A DNA stretch of 64,000 nt. It comes from Hymenopus coronatus (lineage: Eukaryota; Arthropoda; Insecta; Mantodea; Hymenopodidae). A model generated the notes under the pieces. It searched no databases and was not told where the DNA came from. It saw only the letters and a list, made by a program, of their open reading frames with translations. The stretch spans positions 64,282,501 to 64,346,500 of the forward strand of contig CM060899.1 of the NCBI GenBank assembly GCA_030762935.1. Direction: 5' to 3'. The translations under genes were made by a program, and so were the position numbers. This document shows positions 41,142 to 52,461 of the stretch, piece by piece; position 1 is the first letter of the stretch; each line of letters starts with the position of its first letter.

Positions 41142-44100
41142 CTCTGCCCACAAGGATACAATCATTGGTGAGTGACCAGTAGGATGAGAGATGAGATTAC
41201 TGAAGGTCACTATACTCTGTCCACAAGGATACAATCATTGGTGAGTGACCAGTAGGATGAGAGATGAGATTACTGAAGATCACTAAACTCTGCCCACAAG
41301 GATACAATCATTGGTGAGTGACCAGTAGGATGAGAGATGAGATTACTGAAGGTCACGATACTCTGTCCACAAGGATATAATCATTGGTGAGTGACCAGTA
41401 GGGTGGGAGATAAGATTACTGAAGGTCACTCTACTCTGTCCACAAGGATACAATCATTGGTGAGTGACCAGTAGGATGAGAGATGAGATTATTGCAGGTC
41501 ACTATACTCTGTCCACAAGGATACAATCATTGGTGAGTGACCAGTAGGATGAGAGATGAGATTATTGCAGGTCACTATACTCTGTCCACAAGGATACAAT
41601 CATTGGTGAGTGACCAGTAGGATGGGAGATGAGATTATTGCAGGTCACTATACTCTGTCCACAAGGATACAATCATTGGTGAGTGACCAGTAGGATGAGA
41701 GATGAGATTATTGCAGGTCACTATACTCTGTCCACAAGGATACAATCATTGGTGAGTGACCAGTAGGATGAGAGATGAGATTACTGAAGGTCACTCTACT
41801 CTGTCCACAAGGATACAATCATTGGTGAGTGACCAGTAGGATGGGAGATGAGATTATTGGGGGTCACTATACTCTGTCCACAAGGATACAATCATTGATA
41901 AGTGACCAGTAGGATGGGAGATGAGATTACTGAACGTCATGATACTCTGTCCACAAGGATACAATCATTGGTGAGTGACCAGTAGGATGGGAGATGAGAT
42001 TATTGGGGGTCACTCTACTCTGTCCACAAGGATACAATCATTGGTGAGTGACCAGTAGGATGAGAGATGAGATTACTGAAGGTCACTCTACTCTGTCCAC
42101 AAGGATACAATCATTGGTGAGTGACCAGTAGGATGGGAGATGAGATTATTGGGGGTCACTATACTCTGTCCACAAGGATACAATCATTGATAAGTGACCA
42201 GTAGGATGGGAGATGAGATTACTGAACGTCATGATACTCTGTCCACAAGGATACAATCATTGGAGAGTGACCAGTAGGATGGGAGATGAGATTATTGAAG
42301 GTCACTCTACTCTGTCCACAAGGATATAATCATTGGTGAGTGACCAGTAGGATGGGAGATGAGATTATTGAAGGTCACTATACTCTGTCCACAAGGATAT
42401 AATCATTGGTGAGTGACCAGTAGGATGAGAGATGAGATTATTGAAGGTCACTCTACTCTGTCCACAAGGATATAATCATTGGTGAGTGACCAGTAGGATG
42501 GGAGATGAGATTATTGAAGGTCACTCTACTCTGTCCACAAGGATATAATCATTGGTGAGTGACCAGTAGGATGGGAGATGAGATTATTGGGGGTCACTAT
42601 ACTCTGTCCACAAGGATACAATCATTGGTGAGTGACCAGTAGGATGGGAGATGAGATTATTGCAGGTCACTCTACTCTGTCCACAAGGATATAATCATTG
42701 CTCAGTGAACAGTAGGGTGGGAGATGCGATTATTGAAGGTCACTATACTCTGTCCACAAGGATATAATCATTGATAAGTGACCAGTAGGGTGGGAGATGA
42801 GATTACTGAAGGTCACTATACTCTGTCCACAAGGATACAATCATTGGTGAGTGACCAGTAGGATGGGAGATGAGATTACTGAAGGTCACTATACTCTGTC
42901 CACAAGGATACAATCATTGGTGAGTGACCAGTAGGATGAGAGATGAGATTACTGAAGGTCACTATACTCTGTCCACAAGGATATAATCATTGATGAGTGA
43001 CCAGTAGGGAAGGAGATGAGATTATTGAAGGTCACGATACTATGTCCACAAGGATACAATCATTGGTGAGTGACCAGTAGGGTGGGAGATGAGATTACTG
43101 CAGGTCACGATACTCTGTCCACAAGGATATAATCATTGGTGAGTGACCAGTAGGGTGGGAGATGAGATTATTGCAGGTCACTATACTCTGTCCACAAGGA
43201 TATAATCATTGATAAGTGACCAGTAGGGTGGGAGATGAGATTATTGCAGATCACGATACTCTGTCCACAAGGATATAATCATTGGTGAGTGACCAGTAGG
43301 ATGGGAGATGAGATTATTGCAGGTCACTATACTCTGTCCACAAGGATATAATCATTGGTGAGTGACCAGTAGGATGGGAGATGAGATTACTGCAGGTCAC
43401 TCTACTCTGTCCACAAGGATACAATCATTGGTGAGTGACCAGTAGGGTGGGAGATGAGATTACTGCAGGTCACTATACTCTGTCCACAAGGATATAATCA
43501 TTGATAAGTGACCAGTAGGGTGGGAGATGAGATTACTGCAGGTCACTCTACTCTGTCCACAAGGATATAATCATTGATAAGTGACCAGTAGGGTGGGAGA
43601 TGAGATTACTGAAGGTCACTATACTCTGTCCACAAGGATATAATCATTGGTAAGTGACCAGTAGGGTGAGAGATGAGATTACTGAAGGTCACTATACTCT
43701 GTCCACAAGGATATAATCATTGATAAGTGACCAGTAGGGTGGGAGATGAGGCTATTGCAAGTCACTATACTCTGTCCACAAGGATATAATCATTGGTGAG
43801 TGACCAGTAGGGTGGGAGATGAGATTACTGAAGGTCACTATACTCTGTCCACAGGGATATAATCATTGCTCAGTGACCAGTAGGAAGAGAGATGAGATTA
43901 TTGCAGGTCACTATACTCTGTCCACAAGGATATAATCATTGATAAGTGACCAGTAGGGTGGGAGATGAGATTATTGAAGGTCAATATACTCTGTCCACAA
44001 GGATATAATCATTGATAAGTGACCAGTAGGGTGGGAGATGAGATTATTGCAGGTCACTATACTCTGTCCACAAGGATATAATCATTGATAAGTGACCAGT

Positions 44101-45240
44101 AGGGTGGGAGATGAGGCTATTGCAAGTCACTATACTCTGTCCACAAGGATATAATCATTGATAAGTGACCAGTAGGGTGGGAGATGAGATTATTGCAGGT
44201 CACTATACTCTGTCCACAAGGATATAATCATTGATAAGTGACCAGTAGGGTGGGAGATGAGGCTATTGCAAGTCACTATACTCTGTCCACAAGGATATAA
44301 TCATTGGTGAGTGACCAGTAGGGTGGGAGATGAGATTACTGAAGGTCACTATACTCTGTCCACAGGGATATAATCATTGCTCAGTGACCAGTAGGAAGAG
44401 AGATGAGATTATTGCAGGTCACTATACTCTGTCCACAAGGATATAATCATTGATAAGTGACCAGTAGGGTGGGAGATGAGATTATTGAAGGTCAATATAC
44501 TCTGTCCACAAGGATATAATCATTGATAAGTGACCAGTAGGGTGGGAGATGAGATTATTGCAGGTCACTATACTCTGTCCACAAGGATATAAGCATTGAT
44601 AAGTGACCAGTAGGGTGGGAGATGAGATTACTGAAGGTCGCTATACTCTGTCCACAAGGATATAATCATTGCTCAGTGACCAGTAGGATGAGAGATGAGA
44701 TTACTGAAGGTCACTATACTCTGTCCACAAGGATATAATCATTGCTCAGTGACCAGTAGGGTGGGAGATGAGATTATTGCAGGTCACTATACTCTGTCCA
44801 CAAGGATACAATCATTGGTGAGTGACCAGTAGGGTGGGAGATGAGATTATTGAAGGTCACTATACTCTGTCCACAAGGATATATCATTGGTGAGTGACCA
44901 GTAGGGTGAGAGATGAGATTACTGAAGCTCACTATACTCTGTCCACAAGGATATATCATTGGTGAGTGACCAGTAGGGTGAGAGATGAGATTACTGAAGC
45001 TCACTATACTCTGTCCACAAGGATATATCATTGGTGAGTGATCAGTAGGGTGGGAGATGAGATTATTGCAGGTCACTATACTCTGTCCACAAGGATATAT
45101 CATTGGAGAGTGACCAGTAGGGTGAGAGATGAGATTATTGAAGGTCACTATACTCTGTCCACAAGATTATAATCATTGATAAGTAACCAGTAGGATGGGA
45201 GATGAGATTATTGAAGGTCACGATACTATGTCCACAAGGT
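41142..45240. repeat. 73-bp satellite array, about 56 monomers, with higher-order repeats
   Basis: Monomer landmarks are CTCTGTCCACAAGGATACAA, TCATTGGTGAGTGACCAGTA, GGATGAGAGATGAGATTACT and GAAGGTCACTATA (73 bp). Left-hand monomers favour GATACAATC and GATGAGAG. Right-hand ones favour GATATAATCATTGATAAG and GGGTGGGAG. Higher-order units are seen: the GGGGGTCAC variant at 41,850 and 42,142 (292 bp = 4 units), the GAGGCTATTGCAAGTC variant at 44,116 and 44,262 (146 bp = 2 units), and a block around CACAGGGATATAATC at 43,850 and 44,361 (511 bp = 7 units, identical as far as I compared). Confidence 0.95.
44774..45148 (-). other. Open frame created by 72-bp satellite variants
   Basis: Four monomers near 44,880-45,110 have lost one base (GATATATCATT instead of GATATAATCATT) and are 72 bp long. 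This keeps one minus frame open with a 24-residue repeat (NLISHPTGHSPMIYPCGQSI). I read it as a by-product of repeat length and not as a gene. Confidence 0.85.
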
Positions 45241-45835
45241 TATAATCCTCGATGAATGACCAGTAATGTGGGATATGAGATTATTGAAGTTAATGATACT
45301 ATGTCCTTAAGGATATAACCTTGATAAGTGACCAGGATGGTGGTAGATGCGATTTTTAAAGAAGATCCTTTGTTCTGTCCACATGGTGGTAATCCTAGGT
45401 GGATGATCAGTGGGATGATATTACTCAAGAAGGATCCATGTTAGTAGGGCACTACGATTATTAAACATCATGTACTCTGTTCACAAGGTGGTAATTCTTT
45501 GTGACGGACCAGTAGGGTGGGATATGACGTTATTGGACGTCACTGTACTCTATCCACTTGGTGAGTGACCTATAGTGTGGGAGATGAGATTAATATGCTC
45601 TGTCCATAAGTAGGTATACCTTGGTAGTTGATAGTTGGATGGAAGATGATATTACTTAAGAACGTCCTATGCTGTGTTCAAAGGGTTCACCTACCAGCGA
45701 CTATTAAAGATCACGTGCTCTGTCCACAATGTGGTAACCCTTGGTGATAGACCAGTAATGTGGGATATGATATCACTGAAGGTCTCTGAGGTGATGATCC
45801 TTGGTGAGAAAGAGGTGATAGTTTACAGAGAAACG
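45241..45835. repeat. Degenerate flank of the 73-bp satellite
   Basis: Words such as TATGTCCACAAGGTTATAAT, GACCAGTAATGTGGGATATG and CTCTGTCCACATGGTGGTAA recur with irregular spacing and falling similarity. The left edge of the array is abrupt and this right edge decays, as expected if homogenisation stops short of the margin. Confidence 0.85.
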
Positions 45836-46213
45836 TCTGTCCACAAATATACAATTTACAGCTCGAAGTCATTTACAGGAGCCACCTCTTTCGCAAACAA
45901 CCAATGTGACTGTAAGTATGCATACACAATGAATGACCACAGAAGCTGTGCATATAATTAAAAAGATGCTGACTGAAAAGTGTAGTGGTTTATTTGAACG
46001 CCTATGCACGGCGGCAGGGTCATCAACCCTGCACGTGGGCACAGGCCTCAAACAGAAATACGAGGAGGCAAACGTCTCCTAATTCGGCTTTGTGGCGATC
46101 ACAGGTTCTCGAGTTCCTTGGCAACATCATTTGATTTTGTTGTCAACATCATAAACATGCAAAATTATGTGTTCTCATTACGACGCTTCTTCGGTTTGCA
46201 ATCTTCGGTTAAC
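45836..46213. other. Unique spacer
   Basis: About 380 bp. Two short frames, 45,674-45,961 (plus, mostly satellite) and 45,869-46,051 (minus), have no motif. Confidence 0.45.
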
Positions 46214-46561
46214 CTTGCTATTTTCTCTGCACGTACTTTGTACATAGTGTAAAGAAAAGATATTCTAATACACCAAAAAACTGGATACCGAGATTTCTCA
46301 GGAAATATATGCTTTAAGACGTGAATAAATATAATTTTAAAAAATAAGGTCAGTGTGTCTATAGACAGCATAACTCAAAAACGAAAATTCCGTTAAATAC
46401 CTTCTATGGCATTTGAGTTAAGTATCTCGCAAGGATGCGATTCGAAGATTTTAAAAACAATCCGCCACCCCCAACTGCCCATTATATGGAAAAATTTTCG
46501 AAACCTTTGATTTTCTCAAAAGTGCCTCTAACGATGTTGATTAAAATAACGTATATTAAAG
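46214..46561 (+). mobile_element. HE element, 5' part
   Basis: GCTATTTTCTCTGCACGTAC with palindrome ACTTTGTACATAGTG, a reduced microsatellite (GTCAGTGTGTCTATAG) and the body up to CGTATATTAAAG. There the 3' end of a minus copy begins. Confidence 0.84.
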
Positions 46562-46562
46562 A

Positions 46563-47395
46563 AATCTGATGTGTTCCATTCACATGACTTTCTCTACATC
46601 TATGCAACTAATTATTGTTAAAAGGCTTATGCTTCCATTTATTTCATGCTGATTAGCAGAAATATTCTTATTACTTGTTTCCTTGTAAGTAGAAGTGAAA
46701 TTAGGAAGTATCATTGGTTAAAGTGATAGTCAAAAGCTGGTTGCTATGTGACTGAGGTTCCTTTGTTTGTATGGACACGAGATCACAAAGTCTCGTATGA
46801 GAAAAGTATAAGATTTTTTTTTAGCTGAAACCAAAAACAAGGAATATCTCAAAAACAATCAACTCCACGAAAAAACTGTATATAACATAAATTGTGTGTT
46901 TTAAAGTGCTCTACATTTGTTGTGCGGTAAGTTTTTGTCCATCTCTTACGGTTTAGCAGTTATGCAAAATTCCGTAAAATTGACACAGAATAAATTAGTC
47001 TTCAGAGGCTATTCCCTGATAATTCAAAATATACATTTTGTTTGTCAGGTAAATATCTTTAGTATACGATATTTTAATCAAAATCGTTAGAGCCATTTTT
47101 TAGAACATCAAAATTTTCGAAAAAGTTTTATGTAAATGGTAGTTTGGGGTGGGGGTTGTTTCTCAAAATCTTCGTGTCGCATCCATGGAAGTTTGGTATT
47201 TTACCGACTTTTCGTTTTTGAGTTATCGTGTTCACAGACACACGGACACACACGGACCTTTTTCTGAAAATACTTTTTATTGGATACAGGGGACCCTAAA
47301 ACATACATTTCCGGTGAAATCTTGGTATAGAATTTTTTGGGTGGAGTGCAATACCTTCTCTATACACTATGTACACAGTACGTATAGAGAAAGTA
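46563..47395 (-). mobile_element. HE element, complete copy
   Basis: AATCTGATGTGTTCCATTCA to CACTATGTACACAGTACGTA and TAGAGAAAGT. The GGAAGATACTAAACTTAAA block is deleted before GTTTGGTATTTTACCG. Confidence 0.88.
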
Positions 47396-47397
47396 AT

Positions 47398-47462
47398 ATA
47401 TCACAAATAAAATATATAGTTTGAATTTTATGAGAATAGCCTTTAAAGACCTCTTTATAGCG
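47398..47462 (+). mobile_element. HE element, 65-bp internal fragment
   Basis: TATCACAAATAAAATATATA, GTTTGAATTTTATGAGAATA and GCCTTTAAAGACCTCTTTAT match the body near the ACTTTATTCTGGATGAA block. Confidence 0.65.
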
Positions 47463-47571
47463 TTCTCTATACGGACTATATACATATGTATAGAGAAGGT
47501 GTTGTAATGCGGAAATTTATGTTTTGGGTCCCCCTGAATTAAAGAAAAAAATTTTTTTAGAAAAGGACCCA

Positions 47572-47624
<53 letters not shown>

Positions 47625-48301
47625 ACAGCATAGCTGAAAAACAAAATGTCCATTAAATACCAAATATGATATTTAAGTTCAGTAGCTCCCAAGGATTCGA
47701 CACGAAGACTTTCCAGAATATTACCGCACCCCATCTACCCTTTACTCGGATTTTTCTTTCTCGAAAGACTTTTTTTTCTAAAAATGACTAACAATTTTGA
47801 TCAACATATCGTATATTAAAGATTTTCACCTGACAAATAAAACATATATCTTGAATTTTCTGAGAATATCCTCTGAAGACTACTTTATTCTGGATGAACT
47901 TTACGGAATTTTGCATAAGTGGCAAGCTGTAAGAAATGGACAAAAACTAACTTAACAGAAAATGTAGAGCTCGTTAAAACACGCAATTTATGCTATATAC
48001 ATTTTTGCGTGGAGTTTGTAGTATTTGACATATTCCTTGTTATTGGCTTCAGCTTTAAAATACTTATGCTTCTCTCAACTCCTACCCATACAAAAAAAGG
48101 AGTTTCAGTCACATGGCAACCAGCTTTTGACTATCACTTTAAACTATGGCACTCCCTTATTTCGCTTTTACTTACAATGAAGCAAGTAATAAGATTATTT
48201 CTGGTAATTTTGTCTCTATTAGCATGAAGTAAATAGAAGTATAAGCTTTTTAACAATAATTTGTCGCAGGGATGTAGAGAAAGTCATGTGAATGGAACTC
48301 A
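47463..48301 (+). mobile_element. HE element, complete but diverged
   Basis: GTTCTCTATACGGACTATAT with a shortened palindrome, a long GT run, the body, and an end at CATGTGAATGGAACTCATAGG. Part of the GATACCGAGATTTCACC block is missing after GTGTTGTAATGCGG. Confidence 0.86.
47567..47622. repeat. (GT)n microsatellite inside HE copy
   Basis: About 27 GT units with one TTG interruption, the longest GT tract among the HE copies here. Confidence 0.92.
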
Positions 48302-48311
48302 TAGGGTTTTG

Positions 48312-48391
48312 CAAAGTACTATATTTGTGTAGTAAGGTTTTGTCTATCTATTACCGTTTACCATTTATACAAAGTAAATCTTCAGAGGTTA
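48312..48391 (-). mobile_element. HE element, short internal fragment
   Basis: TTTGTGTAGTAAGGTTTTGT, TATTACCGTTTACCATTTAT and AATCTTCAGAGGTTATTC match a minus-orientation body segment. It ends where another minus 3' end begins. Confidence 0.7.
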
Positions 48392-48694
48392 TTCTGTTGT
48401 TTTCCATTCATATGCCATTCTGTACATCTCAGCAACAAATTATTGTTCAAAACCCTATTGTTTTATCTACTTCATGCTAATCGAGATAAACATTAGCAGA
48501 AATGGTTTTTTGTAAGTGGAAGGGGAATTAGGGAATACATTAGTCTAAATTGCGGTATGCGACAAGTTTAAAGTATTTTAAAAAGTGAAAGCAATAACAA
48601 GGAATATCTCAAAAATGGTAAACTCCACGAAAAAATGTATATAGCATAAAGTGTTTGCTTTAACGAGCTCCACACTGTTTGTTTAGTAAGTTTT

Positions 48695-48729
<35 letters not shown>

Positions 48730-49071
48730 GATTACTACGTATGCAAAATCCAACAAAATACATCCAGAATAAAGGGATTTTCAGAGGCTATTCCCAGAAA
48801 ATTCAAGATATACGTTTTATGTCGTGTAAATATCTTTGTGTTGCACTCTTGGAAGATACACAACTTACATACAAAGTTTGGTATTTTACCAATTTTTAGT
48901 TTTTGAGTTTCTGTGTTCACGGACCAACACATACATGGGCCTTTTTCTAATAATGTTTATTTTTATATGGGAACCTTAAAACATGTTTTTTTGCTGAAAC
49001 CTCAGTATCAATTTTTGGATGGAATACAATATCTTCTCTACATACTGTGTACATAGTACGTGTAGAGAAAG
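48392..49071 (-). mobile_element. HE element with expanded (CT)n and internal deletion
   Basis: The 3' hairpin is drifted (TGTTTTCCATTCATATGCCA). The block TTTTTGTCTATCTCTTACGG has become a CT repeat (48,696-48,725). The part between TAAATATCTTT and GTTGCACTCTTGGAAGATAC is deleted. The 5' palindrome is well kept (ACTGTGTACATAGTACGTG). Confidence 0.85.
48696..48725. repeat. (CT)n microsatellite born inside HE copy
   Basis: The homologous position in other copies reads TTTTTGTCTATCTCTTACGG, so this repeat appears to have grown from a TCTATCTCT seed. Confidence 0.85.
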
Positions 49072-49079
49072 TAAAAGTA

Positions 49080-49310
49080 AATTAAATATATTATACTTTA
49101 AAAAATCCATACAGCCAATTTTAGAAAAAATTAAAATTTTCGAAAAATGTTCCTTGCAGTTTGGAATGAGGGGATTTTCTTGGAAATCTTCGTGTCGCAT
49201 CCTTGGAAGACACCAAACTTAATTACCAAGTTTGGTATTTAACGGTCTTTTCGTTTTGGTGCTATGCTGCCCAAAGTCACCCACACGGATATTTTTCTAA
49301 AAATGCTTTT
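49080..49310 (-). mobile_element. HE element, body fragment
   Basis: From AAATATATTATACTTTAAAA through GTGTCGCATCCTTGGAAGAC to CTAAAAATGCTTTT. It is ended by the T-run in which the next plus copy starts. Confidence 0.83.
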
Positions 49311-49313
49311 TTT

Positions 49314-50142
49314 TTTTACTTTCTCTACACGTACTATGTACATAGTGTATAGAGCAGGCATTGTAATGCACCCAAAAATTCGATACCGAGATTTCACCGG
49401 AAATACATGTTTTGGGTCAACCCTGAATCCAAATAAAGCATTTTTAGAAACAGTCCGTGTGTGTGTGTGTGTCTGTGCGTGTGTGTCTGTGGACAGCATA
49501 GCTCAAAAACGAAAAGACCATTGAATACCAAACTTGGTATTTAAGTTTGGTATCTTCCAAGGATACGACACGAAGATTTTAAAAAAATCTCCCCATTACA
49601 AACTACGCTTTACATGGAACATTTTTCGATTTTTTTTTTAAAATGGTTCTAACGATTTTACCTCACAAATAAACTGTATATTTTGAACTTTCTGGGAATA
49701 TCCTCTAATAGCTACTTTATTCTGAATGCATTTTGAGGAATTTTGCATAACTGCTAAACCGTAAGAGGTGGAAAAAAATCTTACCACACAAAAAATGTAA
49801 AGCACATTAAAACACACAATTTATGTTCTATACATTTTTTTCGTGTAGATGATCGTTTCTGAGACATTCCTTGTTTTTGGTTTCAACCTAGAAAAACATA
49901 CTTTTCTCATACGGAAATGTTTTAGCTCCTGTCCATACAAACAAAGGAACTTCAGTCACATAGCAACCAGCTTTTGACTGTCACTTTAACCTATGGTACT
50001 CCCTTATATCGCTTCTACTTGCAAGGAAGCAAGTAATAAGACTATTTCTGATAATTTTTTCTCGATTGGATGAAGTAAATATTAGCATAAGCTTTTTAAC
50101 AATAATTTGTTGTAGAGATGTAAAGAAAGACATGTGAATGGA
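49314..50142 (+). mobile_element. HE element, complete copy, head-to-head with previous
   Basis: Starts TTTTTACTTTCTCTACACG within a T12 run of the preceding minus copy, after the same AAAAATGC context as at 23,449. The palindrome is intact. The 3' end is drifted (CATGTGAATGGAAAACGTAA). Confidence 0.88.
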
Positions 50143-50249
50143 AAACGTAATATGCTGGCCACACGTGATCTAAAGTTTAGTTTTATCATTACAGGCACAT
50201 TTTCCTTACCTATGGAACAGAAGAGAGAGTTGAATCTACGAAAAAACAA
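50143..50249. other. Unique spacer
   Basis: About 105 bp without recognisable content. Confidence 0.4.
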
Positions 50250-50985
50250 AAGTATTACACTCATATGACTTTCTCTAGCTATTCTACAAACACACTTCTT
50301 ACGAAAAATAATTCTCTCAACACCATGCTAATCGAGATAAACATTTCCAGGATTTTGTTCCTTAGTTCCTTATAAGTAGACTGGAACTAAGGGAATGCAC
50401 TAGGCTAAAGTGATAGTCAAATGTTTTAAAAGTTGTCGTTATGCGATTGTCATTGAAAATCACTTCTTTGCTTGGCCAAGAGTAGAACAAAAGAAAAACG
50501 GACACTTCCGTCTGAGAAAAGTATAAGTAATTCATAATTGAAACTAATAACAAGGAATACCTCGAAAACGGTAAGCTCCATGAAAAAAATGTATATGACA
50601 TAACATGTGTATTTTAACAAGATCTATATTTTTGTATAGTAAGTTTTTGTCTATCTCTTACGGTTTACTAGTTATGCCAAATTAAGCAAAATTAATCCAG
50701 AATAAACCGGTCTTTAGAAGCTATTCCCAGAAAATTCAAGGTATTCATTTTATTGGTGATAGAAATGTGTTTAATATTTTAATGAAAATCGTTACAGCAA
50801 TTTTTTAAGATAATTAAAATGTTCATTAAAAGTTTCATGTAAAGGGTAGTTGGGGTGGGGGGATCTTCTTGAAAATCTTCGTGTCACGAAGATACCAAAC
50901 TTAAATTCCAGGTTTGGTATTTAACCGTGTTTTTGTTTTTGAGCTATGTTATCCACAGACACACAGACACATGCACACAAACGGA
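50250..50985 (-). mobile_element. HE element, subfamily B, left part (split by nested copy)
   Basis: AAGTATTACACTCATATGAC, then TTTCTCTAGCTATTCTAC, with a full subfamily B body. It is interrupted in the T-run after CACACAAACGGA by a plus HE copy and resumes at 51,767. Confidence 0.87.
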
Positions 50986-51758
50986 TTTTTACTTTCTCTA
51001 CACTTACAATGTACATAGTGCATAGAGAAGGTATTGCCTTCCACACAAAAATTCGATATTCAGATTTCACCAGAAATACACGTTTTGGTTCCCCTGAATC
51101 CAAAAAAAGCATTTTTGGAAAAAGATCCATGCGTGTGTGTGTGTCTGTGTCCGTGTGCCTGTGAACAGCAGAGCTCAAAAACGAAAAGACCGTTAAATAC
51201 CAAACTTGGTATTTAAGTTTGGTATCTTCCAAGGATGGACACGAAGATTTGCAAGAAAATCCCCCCACCCCCAACTACCCTTTGCATGGAACTTTTTTCG
51301 AAAATTTTAATTTTCCAAAAATAGCTCTAGCCATTTTAATTAAAATATCGTATATTAAATATATTTACCTGACAAATAATATGTATATCCTGAATTTTCT
51401 GGGAATAGCCTCTGAAGACTACTTTATTCTGCTAAACCGTAAGAAATGGACAAAAACTTACCACACAAAAAATGTAGAGCACATTAAAAACACACAATTT
51501 ATGTTCTATATGCTTTTTTTTTTTCGAGGAGTTCGTCTTTTTTGAGATATTCCTTATTTTTGGTTTCTCTCACAGGAATTTGTCAATTTGTGTCCATACA
51601 GTACTCCCTTATTTCGCTTCTACTTACAAGGAAGCAAGTAATAAGACTATTTCTGCTAATTTTTTCTCGATAAGCTTGAAATAATTAGAAGAATAAGCTT
51701 ATTAACAATAATTTGTTACACAGAAGTAAAAAAAGTCATGTGAATGGAATACATCAGA
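50986..51758 (+). mobile_element. HE element nested in subfamily B copy
   Basis: Complete from TTTTTACTTTCTCTACACTT to CATGTGAATGGAATACATCAGA. Two internal deletions: the ACGGAATTTTGCATAACT block, and the segment between TTGTGTCCATACA and GTACTCCC. It is flanked on both sides by T-runs of the host element, with no other obvious target duplication. Confidence 0.88.
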
Positions 51759-51766
51759 TTTTTTTT

Positions 51767-51899
51767 CTGTAATTCTTTTTTTTGGATTTAGGGGGACCCA
51801 AAACATGTATTTCCGGAAAAATCTGGACATGGAATTTTTGGGGGGAATACAATACTTGTCTATGTCTATGTACATTCTACATATGGGGCTAGAGAAAGT
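51767..51899 (-). mobile_element. HE element, subfamily B, right part of the split copy
   Basis: CTGTAATTCTTTTTTTTGGA through GGACCCAAAACATGTATTTC to a variant 5' end, TATGTACATTCTACATATGG plus GGCTAGAGAAAGT. The same variant end occurs at 53,360-53,394, so it is a subfamily feature. Confidence 0.83.
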
Positions 51900-52154
51900 A
51901 AAAACACACTTGGAAAGTCCATTTGTGGAAACTCTTGTCAGACGTCTAGAGATACTGCAGAAGACGTGTGCAATAGAGGAAGCTAAACTTTTCTTGCGCT
52001 GTCACACTTTGCACCTGATGGATGGACAGGTGGCACAAAATCAATCAACCACAACCACTTACTTCCCCAACTGTAAATGTACTACCTGTTTTCTACCTTA
52101 CTTCTTTGCACCAGCTTTTTACTTCATTCTTCTGCTTTCATGTTCCCAGCCAGA
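51900..52154. other. Unique spacer, GC-moderate
   Basis: About 255 bp. Frames 51,805-52,251 and 52,022-52,237 pass through it and into HE sequence on both sides. I see no domain. Confidence 0.45.
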
Positions 52155-52461
52155 AAAATCTTATGCGTTCCATTCACATGAATTTCTCTACATCTCTGCA
52201 ACAAATTATTGTTATGTTTCTGTTTACTCCATCCTAATTGACAAAAATTAGCAGAAATAGTCTTATTACTTGCTTCCTTGTAAGTAGAAGCGAAATTAGG
52301 CAGTAGCGTAGGTTAAAGTGATATTCAAAAGCTCGTTGCTATGTGACTGAAGTTTCTTTCTTTGTATGTGCAGGATTTGACAAATTCCCGTATGAGAAAA
52401 GTATTTATAGCTGAAACCAATAACAAGGAATGTCTAAAAAAACGATCAACTCCACGAAAAA
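52155..52461 (-). mobile_element. HE element, 3' part
   Basis: TTATGCGTTCCATTCACATG to GATCAACTCCACGAAAAAAA. It is joined directly to the 3' hairpin of the next minus copy. Confidence 0.84.

Noticed and set aside
44774..45148. 124-residue minus-strand frame with 24-residue repeats
   Set aside because: Produced by 72-bp variants of the 73-bp satellite. The frame closes where normal 73-bp monomers resume.
41142..45240. CRISPR-like array (regular direct repeats)
   Set aside because: Monomers are contiguous with no unique spacers, and the host is eukaryotic. It is a satellite.
51805..52251. 148-residue frame as a gene
   Set aside because: It starts in an HE 5' end, crosses a short unique segment and ends in another HE copy (ISATNYC.. 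is HE 3' sequence). It is a chance read-through.
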